A stretch of DNA of 17,426 bases from Nitrospirota bacterium (GCA_013152195.1 JAADGU010000145.1:1-17426), one strand, 5' to 3'; counted from the stretch's first letter, positions 1-7,130 are shown. Notes: generated by a model from the letters alone, not told the origin. Program-made: numbers and translations.

Positions 1-573
1 CTGTTCTGCTTCGCAGTTGCCCTTGTCCTTGTTGTCTCAGGCAGTGTAAAGCTCTCGGTAGCCTTGATGACAGGTGCTGTGGGGATGATCCTGACAGGGG
101 TTCTTTCCGTTGACGAGGCATATAATGCAGTGGACTGGAGGACGGTCTTTCTTCTGGGGGGGCTGATACCTCTGGGTGTGGCAACCGAGAAGACAGGAGC
201 AGCAGCATACATAGCAACCCAGATACTCTCTCTGATCGGCGATGTTTCGCCAATTGTGCTTCTTACAGTTATCGGGCTTCTCACCTCGGCATTTACACTT
301 GTTGTCTCCAATGTAGGTGCAACCGTACTGCTGGTGCCTCTGGCTATCAACATGGCAATGGGGGGTGGTGTGGATCCGAGAATGGCTGCCCTGACCGTGG
401 CTGTGGCTGCGTCCAATACGTTTGTCCTGCCCACACATCAGGTAAACGCTTATATCATGGGCCCTGGAGAGTACAAGACAGTTGACTATATAAAGGCCGG
501 CTCGGTTATGACAATCCTGTTCCTTGTTGTCATGATTGGGACGATGTATGTTTTCTATGGAATTACGACTTAA
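1..573 (+). CDS. SLC13/DASS-family anion transporter, C-terminal part (5' truncated by window)
   Basis: The reading frame is open from base 1 and ends at TAA 571-573, leaving about 190 residues of the C-terminal half of a membrane transporter. Visible features are several hydrophobic segments, the stretch DWRTVFLLGGLIPLG, a SNVGATVLLVPLA segment, and ASNTFVLPTHQVN. The last two resemble the paired SNT-type motifs that bind sodium and dicarboxylate/sulfate in the divalent anion:Na+ symporter family. No TrkA-C domain lies in the visible part. The substrate (sulfate, dicarboxylate or other anion) cannot be read from this fragment. The first ATG visible (64) is internal, because coding sequence runs into the window upstream of it. 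The gene converges on the universal stress protein genes, with a strong inverted repeat between them. Confidence 0.8.
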   Translation: MFCFAVALVLVVSGSVKLSVALMTGAVGMILTGVLSVDEAYNAVDWRTVFLLGGLIPLGVATEKTGAAAYIATQILSLIGDVSPIVLLTVIGLLTSAFTLVVSNVGATVLLVPLAINMAMGGGVDPRMAALTVAVAASNTFVLPTHQVNAYIMGPGEYKTVDYIKAGSVMTILFLVVMIGTMYVFYGITT

Positions 574-607
574 GGGTGGGAGTGTCTCTTACTGCTGAAA
601 ATTATCA

Positions 608-640
608 AATCCGGAGTATTGCAGTGCAATACTCCGGATT
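608..640. terminator. Perfect 16-bp inverted repeat between convergent genes, probable bidirectional terminator
   Basis: Arms 608-623 (AATCCGGAGTATTGCA) and 625-640 are exact reverse complements around the single base 624. In RNA the apex would open to a small loop. It sits 34 nt after the stop of the plus-strand transporter and 14 nt past the stop of the minus-strand USP gene, where a shared terminator is expected. T-rich but not uninterrupted T sequence follows on both sides. Termination is inferred from position and structure. Confidence 0.6.
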
Positions 641-654
641 ACCTGTTTCTGTTC

Positions 655-1110
655 TTACTTAACTACCAGGACTGTACATGAGGCGTGGCCGATAACCCTT
701 TCTGCTACACTTCCCATCAATAATCTTTTAAGTCCTGTTCTTCCATGGCTTCCGACAACGATGAGGTCAGTTTTTTCTTTTTCAGCAACCTCAATGATCA
801 TCTCGTACACAGTGCCCACAGGTATTTCGGTTGTAACCTTTATACCCTTTTTGTCGGCCATTTCCTGCGCCTTCCGGACATGCATTCCGGCTTCCTTGAG
901 CTCAGAGTCGCTTGAAGCCACTGATACAATGACAACTTCACTTTTGCTAGCCGCAGCAATGTCAAGGGCCTCTTGAACTGCCTTCCCGCTGAATTCCGAG
1001 CCATCTGTAGCAATCAGTATCTTTTTGCACGTAAATACTGCCGCCCTTGGCACAACAAGGACATTGCAGTCAGCATGTCCAATGACCCTTGCGGTAACAC
1101 TTCCCATCAT
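655..1110 (-). pseudogene. Tandem universal stress protein, C-terminal part (second USP domain plus tail of first)
   Basis: This frame encodes 151 residues. Residues 1-24 (starting MMGSVTARVIGHADC) are not a USP N-terminus. They match the end of a USP domain, the part after the G-2x-G-9x-G(S/T) ATP loop. From about residue 28 (KKILIATDGSEFS) a complete second USP domain follows, with an intact GSHGRTGLKRLLMGS nucleotide loop and a VLVV final strand. The upstream frame stops in a TGATG overlap exactly where the first domain is interrupted, so the two frames together form one tandem USP of about 278 residues broken by a missing base. Either the gene is frameshifted (mutation or sequencing error), or the second half is made by re-initiation at the overlapping ATG. 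USP proteins bind ATP/AMP and act in stress survival. The gene is the last of the TauE operon. Confidence 0.8.
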
Positions 1111-1490
1111 CAGTCTGTTAAGCCGGTTCTGCCATGTCTCCCCATTATTATCAGGTCAGCCTTTAGTCTGGCAGTTTCCTTAACTATGTATCTGTAGGGT
1201 TCCTCCCCTTCGTGTGTTATTGTGTCACAAGTAACACCTTCTTTCTCGGCCCTTTCTTTTATGGTTTCGAGGTGTTTTCTTGTATCTTTTTCTATCTTTT
1301 CTACAAGCCCGGGGGCATAAGCCTCAAGTTCAGGGTTTACTTCAACTACAGAGATGACATGGAGTTTGCTGTTGCATCTTTTTGCAATGCTGACAGCCTC
1401 CCTGATAGCACCTTCGCTGAATTCTGAACCGTCTGTGCATAAGAGGATTCTTTCAAGCCTTGGAATCGGGCATGAATCAAGTGTGTTCAT
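1110..1490 (-). pseudogene. Tandem universal stress protein, N-terminal part (first USP domain, truncated in its ATP loop)
   Basis: From the ATG at 1490 the protein is 126 residues and begins MNTLDSCPIPRLERILLCTDGSEFS, a typical USP first strand with the Asp of the ATP site. It continues to GRHGRTGLTD and stops at TGA 1112-1110. An ATG at 1526 would add 12 residues but overlaps the upstream gene. The ATG at 1490 has a strong Shine-Dalgarno (AGGGGG) about 8 nt upstream and lies just past the preceding stop at 1492, so it is preferred. The stop falls inside the G-2x-G-9x-G(S/T) motif, and the missing remainder is encoded at once in the next frame. Adding one base near 1110-1113 would restore GLTD-x-MMGS, matching the pattern of the intact second domain. 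Probably a broken or translationally coupled tandem USP. Confidence 0.8.
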
Positions 1491-1491
1491 A

Positions 1492-1905
1492 TTAATGACC
1501 CCCTGTAATATATCCGCTTGCTGCAAGCAAGAGGATCAGGATTTGTACGATGACAATAATCGCAAAAGGGGTATCCTTTTTGCGTATAAAATTGGGAAGT
1601 ATAACCGCAAAACATACGAGTGTGCCTGCAGCCAGCAGGATTATTCCCAGAAAACTGACTATATCGCCATGATTAAGTAAGGGTACCCAGTCCCACCCGG
1701 TTGGCATCCCCGTTTTTTCAACGAAATCATGTACTCTCATTCCCCAGTAGTTCGGAATTTCATCGGCCGGAACCAGGGTTGGAAGGAGGCCGCTTAGATA
1801 AACAAAAAATCCAATGACCAGGAGCGCCAACCCCCCAAGGGATATAGTTTGAAGGACGGATGCATATTTTAGCTGTTCTTCTGATGGCTTTGTCTTGTTA
1901 CTCAT
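1492..1905 (-). CDS. Small three-helix membrane protein next to TauE (possibly DUF1634-like)
   Basis: The product has 137 residues with three likely membrane segments at about 19-41, 82-104 and 112-132, and a hydrophilic loop between the first two containing PNYWGMRVHDFVEKTG. I do not recognise a catalytic motif. Small DUF1634-type membrane proteins are often found beside TauE/SafE permeases, so it may be an accessory subunit of that exporter; this is a guess from context and general topology. The gene starts 6 nt after the TauE stop, with a GGGGGTGA ribosome site overlapping the end of the TauE gene. It ends 1 nt before the USP start, so the three genes form one transcription unit. Confidence 0.65.
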   Translation of the reverse strand: MSNKTKPSEEQLKYASVLQTISLGGLALLVIGFFVYLSGLLPTLVPADEIPNYWGMRVHDFVEKTGMPTGWDWVPLLNHGDIVSFLGIILLAAGTLVCFAVILPNFIRKKDTPFAIIVIVQILILLLAASGYITGGH

Positions 1906-1911
1906 AATTTA

Positions 1912-2877
1912 TCACCCCCATATTCCAAGACCTTTTAAGAGTGCTCTGAATCCGGCAAGAAAGAGAATGGTTACCACCATCCATTTTACTGCCTTGGGTT
2001 TTGCCCTTGCCAGTATCCTTACACCTATTCTCGTGCCAAGCATCATGCCGGCAACGGACGGTACGGCAATTAACGGTAGTACCGCCCCCTTGTTAATATA
2101 TACCCATGCTGCTGCTGTATCAGTAATGGAAAGCAGAAAAACACTCGTTGCCACAGAAATCTTCAGTGGTGCTCCAAGGAGCAGATTAAGCACGGGTACG
2201 TTTGCCCATCCGGCCCCGAGTCCAAACATGCCTGCCATAAAGCCTATTACGATGAAGAGTGAAAGCCCAAGGGGTGTTCTGTGAATCTGCCAGTTAATCT
2301 GCTTGCCGGCGGATTCCTCATAATAAATGCCTGTTATCCTGAGAACTGAAGAGAGTGTATCCGCCTCTTTAACATCCGGAAAATCCGAGCGTTTGGCAGT
2401 GGCCATAATGATGACGATCATGATGATCGTGGCCCCAAGTGCGGTCTGGACTACATTTGTAGGGAGTGCAAGGCCCACCATTGCGCCGAAGATTGAACAT
2501 GTAGAGGCTATGAGGGCCATGGGCAGGGCGAGTCTGAGATCTGCAAGTCCGCGCTTGAGCAATCCGGGACCTGCAGAGAGTGCCCCGGTAAGGGCCACCA
2601 GCAGGCCGGCACCTCTTACAAAATCAAGATTAAAGGGAAAAAAGCTGCTTACTATGGGCACAAACAGCACCCCTCCTCCAACACCTGCAACAACTGCCAG
2701 GATACCGAGGAAAAAGGTAAAGACAAACAGGATTACCGGCCACATCCACCAGACAATAGTGCTTCCTTTCTGAGCTACCTCAACTACCTGTTCTTCACCA
2801 AATGCAATGCTATAAAATCCGATAGTTATAGCCACTACTGCAAAAAGGAAGAGAAACCTTCGCAAAGTGCGTGACAT
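1912..2877 (-). CDS. Sulfite exporter TauE/SafE family membrane protein
   Basis: The product has 321 residues. An N-terminal hydrophobic segment (about 6-27) is followed by two related membrane halves, each with a glycine-rich entry motif: GVGGGVLFVPIV near residue 67 and FGLGAGWANVPVLN near 219. The halves are joined by a hydrophilic linker at about 160-200. This two-repeat layout is typical of TauE/SafE permeases, which export sulfite, sulfoacetate or related organosulfur anions, although many members have unknown substrates. The start at 2877 is supported by AGGAGG placed 7 nt upstream. It is the first gene of an operon with a small membrane protein and a tandem USP, and is preceded by a promoter of the same design as those of the two CBS-NhaD cassettes. 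Confidence 0.85.
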   Translation of the reverse strand: MSRTLRRFLFLFAVVAITIGFYSIAFGEEQVVEVAQKGSTIVWWMWPVILFVFTFFLGILAVVAGVGGGVLFVPIVSSFFPFNLDFVRGAGLLVALTGALSAGPGLLKRGLADLRLALPMALIASTCSIFGAMVGLALPTNVVQTALGATIIMIVIIMATAKRSDFPDVKEADTLSSVLRITGIYYEESAGKQINWQIHRTPLGLSLFIVIGFMAGMFGLGAGWANVPVLNLLLGAPLKISVATSVFLLSITDTAAAWVYINKGAVLPLIAVPSVAGMMLGTRIGVRILARAKPKAVKWMVVTILFLAGFRALLKGLGIWG

Positions 2878-2930
2878 CGTGTTGCCTCCTTCTTCGTCTA
2901 TTCAATACTGTTGATTATTGTAACAATAAT

Positions 2931-2984
2931 ATTGCAATACGCAATTGCAGAGATATCATAATCCTCTGTTAATGGATATGTCAA
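2931..2984 (-). promoter_or_regulatory. Promoter and candidate operator of the TauE-USP operon
   Basis: On the minus strand, TTGACA (2979-2984) is followed after exactly 18 nt by TATGAT (2955-2960). Ten nt further downstream lies TTGCGTATTGCAAT (2931-2944), which contains the inverted repeat ATTGC-N5-GCAAT and would overlap the first transcribed bases. AT-rich sequence (an ATAAAAAATC stretch) lies just upstream of the -35 box and may act as an UP element. The same arrangement occurs at 4951-5005 and 7028-7081. A repressor site is inferred from position; no regulator gene is visible in the window. Confidence 0.65.
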
Positions 2985-3053
2985 GAAAATGGCGATTTTT
3001 TATTTTAATAAGATATTAAAGGGAAGTTATAGGTCGGGATATCAGGGTAATTC

Positions 3054-4424
3054 CTATATCTTTAGAACATAGTATCTCAGCCAGACATAGATCGTGGATA
3101 TAAATACCGTGATTATCATAACTGGCATTCCGTAGGCCATAAACCTGATAAATGATATCTTCTTTCCTGCCCGCTCGGCCAGCCCGACCACAATCACATT
3201 TGCAGATGCTCCGATAGCCGTGCCGTTACCCCCCAGGCATGCCCCGAGTGCAAGAGACCACCAGACGGGCATGAGTTCCGGGTTGTGGAGTAGCTGTATG
3301 CCCTGGAGATGCGGCCATATCTGTTTTGCCATATCGATTATCAGGGGATTCATTGTTGCAACGTAGGGGATATTGTCAACAAAGGCCGAGGCAAAGGCCG
3401 AGAACCACATTATGAGCATGCTCGTGGCAAACATGTTTCCGTGCGTGATTGCAAGCACTTCAAGTGACATCCATTTAATTAGCCCCACTTTGACAACACC
3501 ACCGATAATGATAAAGAGTCCCATAAAGAAGAATATGGTAGGCCACTCGATTTCGGCAAGGACGTGGTGTGGTTCGTGAGTGCCTGAAAGCAGCAGTAGA
3601 AGTCCTGCTCCAAACAGTGCCACTGTTGCCGGTTCGTAGTTGAAGGTGCCATGAAGGACAAAACCAATTATAACAATTGAGAGGACAAAGAGCGACTTTT
3701 TAAGCATAAGCGGGTCTTTTATGGCCTCTTTTTCATCCATTTCCAGTATTCTCTGTTTCAGTTCGGGCCTGACATGGAGTTTCTTGCCGAACATTATTTT
3801 AAGGACAAAGAGGAAAGCAGCCATTATAACGATGATCGCAGGTGTCAGGTTATAGATAAAGGACATGAAATCAAATTTTGCCTTTGAGGCTATCATGATA
3901 TTTGGGGGGTCTCCGATTAGTGTGGCAGTGCCGCCTATATTGGAGGCGAGTGCCTCGGCAATCAGAAAGGGTATCGGGTCGACCTCAAGGGCATCTGCAA
4001 TGAGCAGGGTAACAGGGGCAAGGAGGAGTACTGTGGTAACATTGTCAAGAAGGGCGCTAAGGATGGCCGTAACAATTGCAAATATGGTCATTATCCTCAT
4101 GGGTTCACCCTTTCCAAGCTTAGCGCTTTTAATGGCTATATACTCAAAGAACCCGGTTGGTTTCATGAGATTTATTATTATCATCATCGAGAGTAGGAGG
4201 AATATGACATTCCAGTCTATGCCGAACGCTTCGGTATGGAAGGCCTCTCTCTGCTCCAGTATCTTAAGCACAAGCATCAGGGCTGCAGCAAATATGGCAA
4301 CCACCGTCTTGTGTACCTTCTCTGAAATAATTAATGCGTAGGCGAGGAGAAATATAATGGTGGCTGTCCAGAAGGTTGTGTCCATAATAAAAGGTTGGGA
4401 TGTTGTGGCAGCTTCATGTGTCAT
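3054..4424 (-). CDS. NhaD/ArsB-type ion transporter, copy 1 of duplicated cassette
   Basis: The product is a 456-residue polytopic membrane protein with roughly 11-12 hydrophobic segments. Signature stretches are LLDNVTTVLLLAPVT, SNIGGTATLIGDPPN and, in the second half, FVDNIPYVATMNPLI followed by ACLGGNGTAIGASANV. These repeated DN/GDPPN-type motifs place it in the ion transporter superfamily near NhaD sodium/proton antiporters, ArsB and P-protein. Sodium/proton exchange is the likeliest role, but the transported ion is not proven. The start ATG at 4424 overlaps the stop of the upstream CBS gene (ATGA), with AAGGAGG 7 nt upstream, so translation is probably coupled. It is close to the second copy at 5134-6504: same length, no gaps, roughly four residues in five identical by eye. 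Confidence 0.85.
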   Translation of the reverse strand: MTHEAATTSQPFIMDTTFWTATIIFLLAYALIISEKVHKTVVAIFAAALMLVLKILEQREAFHTEAFGIDWNVIFLLLSMMIIINLMKPTGFFEYIAIKSAKLGKGEPMRIMTIFAIVTAILSALLDNVTTVLLLAPVTLLIADALEVDPIPFLIAEALASNIGGTATLIGDPPNIMIASKAKFDFMSFIYNLTPAIIVIMAAFLFVLKIMFGKKLHVRPELKQRILEMDEKEAIKDPLMLKKSLFVLSIVIIGFVLHGTFNYEPATVALFGAGLLLLLSGTHEPHHVLAEIEWPTIFFFMGLFIIIGGVVKVGLIKWMSLEVLAITHGNMFATSMLIMWFSAFASAFVDNIPYVATMNPLIIDMAKQIWPHLQGIQLLHNPELMPVWWSLALGACLGGNGTAIGASANVIVVGLAERAGKKISFIRFMAYGMPVMIITVFISTIYVWLRYYVLKI

Positions 4425-4909
4425 TTCCTTTCCTCCTTGTCAAGCTTGTCAAAAAGAGCCTGGACAATTGCATAATAGATATCCCGGATATACACAATAC
4501 CAACTACCTGTTTCTCTTTATTCAGGACTGGAATCCTCTGGAGGTTGTGCTTAACGACATGATCAGCACACTCCATGAGAGATGCGTCCTCTGAAACAGT
4601 TATCACATCCTTTGTCATAATCTCCTCTACCTTCCTGTCAGCAACCTTTTTTGCCATCTCCTCCAGCATCCCGTCCCATGTGAACTCTCCAAGTTCGGTT
4701 AAGTTCATATAGGATGGGATAATAGTCTTGAGGATATCCTTGATTGAGACTATACCTGCAAGCTTTCCATTATCAAGGACAATCATACCCTTTACACCCA
4801 CCCTGCCGTTTCCCCTTCTGGCAACCCGCATCCTGTTAACCGCCTCTTTCAGGGTGGTCTCCGGGGTCAATGTCTCTTTCACCGGTTCCATTATATCCTT
4901 AGCCTTCAC
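4421..4909 (-). CDS. CBS-domain-pair protein coupled to NhaD-like transporter, copy 1
   Basis: The protein is 162 residues from a GTG start at 4909, beginning (M)KAKDIMEPVKETLTP. It has two CBS domains, at about 1-70 and 90-155. Signs are KAKDIM / EEIMTKDVITVSEDA openings and GIVSIKDIL / GIVYIRDIYYAI endings, with NLQRIPVLN before the last strand. CBS pairs bind adenine nucleotides and regulate partner proteins, so it is likely a cytoplasmic sensor subunit or regulator of the transporter encoded next. An ATG at 4927 would add six residues, but GGAGG lies 5 nt before the GTG. The paralogue at 6989 has the same GGAGG-N5-GTG layout, and there an ATG one base out of frame runs straight into a stop, so GTG is chosen for both. 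Confidence 0.85.
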   Translation of the reverse strand: MKAKDIMEPVKETLTPETTLKEAVNRMRVARRGNGRVGVKGMIVLDNGKLAGIVSIKDILKTIIPSYMNLTELGEFTWDGMLEEMAKKVADRKVEEIMTKDVITVSEDASLMECADHVVKHNLQRIPVLNKEKQVVGIVYIRDIYYAIVQALFDKLDKEERK

Positions 4910-4950
4910 ATGACCCTCCGATTGCATCGTTATTTAGTGCAACAGCGAAC

Positions 4951-5005
4951 ATTGCATTACGCAACTATACGAGATATCATAATGCCAGGCGAAATTCTTA
5001 GTCAA
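4951..5005 (-). promoter_or_regulatory. Promoter and candidate operator of CBS-NhaD cassette 1
   Basis: On the minus strand, TTGACT (5000-5005), an 18-nt spacer and TATGAT (4976-4981) form a good sigma-70-type promoter. Eleven nt below the -10 box is TTGCGTAATGCAAT (4951-4964), differing at one position from the element in the TauE promoter. An A-rich stretch (ATAAAAAATC) lies a few bases upstream of the -35 box. A second shared block, TGTTGCA, lies further down the leader here and in cassette 2. Confidence 0.65.
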
Positions 5006-5085
5006 GCAATCAGGATTTTTTATTTTTATAGGAAGGTAAAAGTAAATTATAAGTTGGCAGGTTGGAAGGCGTGCAAACCGTTGAG

Positions 5086-5102
5086 GCCCCCTGAGAGGGG
5101 GC
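5086..5102. other. GC-only hairpin downstream of transporter copy 2
   Basis: GCCCCC (5086-5091) and GGGGGC (5097-5102) form a perfect 6-bp stem with a 5-nt loop, about 30 nt past the stop of the minus-strand transporter at 5134. No T-tract follows on the minus strand, so it is not a standard intrinsic terminator. It may stabilise the 3' end of the cassette 2 transcript or separate it from the cassette 1 promoter. Confidence 0.35.
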
Positions 5103-5133
5103 GCTATTTAACCGGTCTACTAATGTCTGGATA

Positions 5134-6504
5134 TTAAAAACTAAAGACGTAATATCTCAGCCACACGTATATCATGGAGATAAATACTGTTAAGAGCATT
5201 ATCGGGAAACCATATGCAACAAATCTCATGAAGGATATTTTCTTCCCTGCCTTTTCGGCCATGCCAACCACTATTACATTTGCTGAGGCACCAATTGGCG
5301 AGCCGTTACCTCCGAGACATGCCCCGAGTGCCAGAGACCACCAGATGGGCATCAGGTCAGGATGTCTGAGGAGGGCCAGGCCTGTTTCCTGGGGCCACAT
5401 CTGTTTTGCCATATCGATTATCAGGGGATTCATGGTGGCAACATAGGGGATATTGTCAACGATTGCCGATGCTATGGCAGAAAACCACATTACGATCATG
5501 CTTGTTGCAAGGAGATTGCCCTGTGTCAGTGCGAGCATTTTTAGAGACATCAATTTAATGAGTCCAACCTTTACTACTCCACCGACGAGTATAAAGAGGC
5601 CTATGAAGAAAAATATGGTAGGCCACTCGATTTCAGCAAGATAGTGATGTGGTTCGTGGGTGTTTGACAGCAGAAGCAACAGACCTGCACCGAAGAGTGC
5701 CACTGTGGCGGGCTGGAGTTCCAGTGTTCCGTGAAATACAAAGCCGACAAGTACGAGACCGAGGACAAAGAGAGACTTTTTGAGCATTAACGGGTCTTTT
5801 ATCGCCTCTTTCTCGTTCATCTGCATTATTCTCTGTTTGAGCTCTTCCCTCGTCTTCAGTTTCTTGCCAAAGACTATCTTGATAATAACGAGAAGCACAA
5901 CCATCAATACGATAACAATCGGTGTGAGATTGTAGATGAAATCCATGAAATTGAGTTTTGCCTTTGAGGCAATCATGATATTGGGCGGGTCACCGATCAG
6001 TGTTGCGGTGCCTCCGATATTGGATGCAAGGGCTTCAACAATCAGGAATGGAATCGGATCAACCTCGAGGGCATCAGCAATCAGAAGGGTGACCGGGGCG
6101 AGCAGGAGCACAGTAGTGACATTGTCAAGCAAAGCGCTCAGCACTGCCGTGACTATAGCGAATATCGTCATTATCCTCATGGGGTCACCCTTGCCGGCCT
6201 TTGCGCTTTTAATCGCAATGTATTCAAAAAAACCTGTAGGCCGCATAAGGTTTATTATCGTCATCATCCCGATAAGCAGGAAGATAACATTCCAGTCTAC
6301 CCCTAATTCCTCAACATGAAAAGCCTCATACTGCGAAAGTATTTTTAACACAAGCATCAGCGATGCAGCAAAGACTGCAACCACTGTCTTGTGTACCTTT
6401 TCCGATATTATAACAACGTAGGAGATCAGGAATATGGTTGTGGCAGTCCAGAAAGTTGCGTCCATTACAAAGGGCTGGGATGCAGCGGCAGCTTCGTGAG
6501 TCAT
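5134..6504 (-). CDS. NhaD/ArsB-type ion transporter, copy 2 of duplicated cassette
   Basis: The product has 456 residues, the same length as copy 1 (3054-4424), and aligns to it without gaps. It keeps LLDNVTTVLLLAPVT, SNIGGTATLIGDPPN, IVDNIPYVATMNPLI and ACLGGNGSPIGASANV. It is therefore a polytopic member of the NhaD/ArsB ion transporter superfamily, likely a cation/proton antiporter; the ion is uncertain. Differences from copy 1 cluster at the N-terminus, in the cytoplasmic loop around 205-235 and in a segment near residue 385. GNGTA becomes GNGSP in a conserved glycine-rich motif. The ATG at 6504 overlaps the CBS stop by ATGA, with GGAGG about 10 nt upstream. Confidence 0.85.
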   Translation of the reverse strand: MTHEAAAASQPFVMDATFWTATTIFLISYVVIISEKVHKTVVAVFAASLMLVLKILSQYEAFHVEELGVDWNVIFLLIGMMTIINLMRPTGFFEYIAIKSAKAGKGDPMRIMTIFAIVTAVLSALLDNVTTVLLLAPVTLLIADALEVDPIPFLIVEALASNIGGTATLIGDPPNIMIASKAKLNFMDFIYNLTPIVIVLMVVLLVIIKIVFGKKLKTREELKQRIMQMNEKEAIKDPLMLKKSLFVLGLVLVGFVFHGTLELQPATVALFGAGLLLLLSNTHEPHHYLAEIEWPTIFFFIGLFILVGGVVKVGLIKLMSLKMLALTQGNLLATSMIVMWFSAIASAIVDNIPYVATMNPLIIDMAKQMWPQETGLALLRHPDLMPIWWSLALGACLGGNGSPIGASANVIVVGMAEKAGKKISFMRFVAYGFPIMLLTVFISMIYVWLRYYVFSF

Positions 6505-6989
6505 AGATTCTGTACCTCCTTGTCATCCAGGAGCACTCTTACAATTGCATTATAGAGGTCCCGTACATAGATGATGCCAACGACTTTCTTCTCTTTATTT
6601 AAAACAGGGACTCTCTGGAGATTATGTTTGACGATAAGATCAGCACACTCCATGAGCGGGGCATCCTCGGAGACTGTTATTACATCCTTCATCATTATCT
6701 CCGCTACCTTTTTGTCGGCAACCTTTTTTGTCATCTCTGCAAGCATGCCCTCCCATGTAAACTCTCCAAGCTCTGTCATGGTCATATAAAAAGGTATAAT
6801 CGCTTTGAGTATATCTTTAACTGAAACCATACCTACCAGGTTGCCTTCGTTATCGAGTACTATCATACCCTTTACCCCGACTATTCCATCATCTCTCTTA
6901 AGAACTCTCATCTTGTTTACGGCGTTTTTGATGGTGTCGTCAGGAGATAAATAATCCTTTACCTGCTCCATAATGTCCTTTGCCTTCAC
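6501..6989 (-). CDS. CBS-domain-pair protein coupled to NhaD-like transporter, copy 2
   Basis: The protein is 162 residues from GTG 6989, beginning (M)KAKDIMEQVKDYLSP, with two CBS domains ending GMVSVKDIL and GIIYVRDLYNAI. It is the paralogue of the protein at 4421-4909, with the same length and layout. CBS pairs bind AMP, ATP or related ligands, so a nucleotide-responsive regulatory role on the adjacent transporter is inferred. GGAGG lies 5 nt before the GTG. An alternative in-frame GTG at 7001 lies in and before that ribosome site and is less likely. The leader aligns base for base over much of its length with that of copy 1, showing that the duplication included the promoter region. Confidence 0.85.
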   Translation of the reverse strand: MKAKDIMEQVKDYLSPDDTIKNAVNKMRVLKRDDGIVGVKGMIVLDNEGNLVGMVSVKDILKAIIPFYMTMTELGEFTWEGMLAEMTKKVADKKVAEIMMKDVITVSEDAPLMECADLIVKHNLQRVPVLNKEKKVVGIIYVRDLYNAIVRVLLDDKEVQNL

Positions 6990-7027
6990 ATAAACCTCCA
7001 CATAATGTTTTTAAATGCAACACGGTC

Positions 7028-7081
7028 ATTGCATAGTTCAACAGCACAGCTATAATAATTGTTCGAAAATTTATTAGTCAA
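7028..7081 (-). promoter_or_regulatory. Promoter and candidate operator of CBS-NhaD cassette 2
   Basis: On the minus strand, TTGACT (7076-7081), an 18-nt spacer and TATTAT (7052-7057) are followed 10 nt later by TTGAACTATGCAAT (7028-7041). This is a diverged form of the element at the other two promoters: TTG and ATGCAAT are kept, the middle differs. The -35 box directly abuts the T-tract of the upstream terminator at 7086-7125. Confidence 0.6.
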
Positions 7082-7085
7082 GAAA

Positions 7086-7125
7086 AAAAGCAAAAAGGCA
7101 GGTGAAAAGCTGCCTTTTTGCTTTT
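7086..7125 (-). terminator. Strong intrinsic terminator downstream of the DsbC-like gene
   Basis: Arms AAAAGCAAAAAGGCAG (7086-7101) and its exact complement (7110-7125) enclose an 8-nt loop. Read on the minus strand the stem is followed by a long run of T (positions 7089 down to 7083). It lies about 380 nt past the DsbC-like stop, with two repeat elements between, suggesting that the repeats inserted between the gene and its terminator. On the plus strand the same stem ends in TTTTG and may work weakly. Confidence 0.75.
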
Positions 7126-7130
7126 GTAGA

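Noticed and set aside
5086..5102. GC hairpin as an intrinsic terminator for cassette 2
   Set aside because: No T-tract follows on the minus strand. It is kept only as a hairpin.
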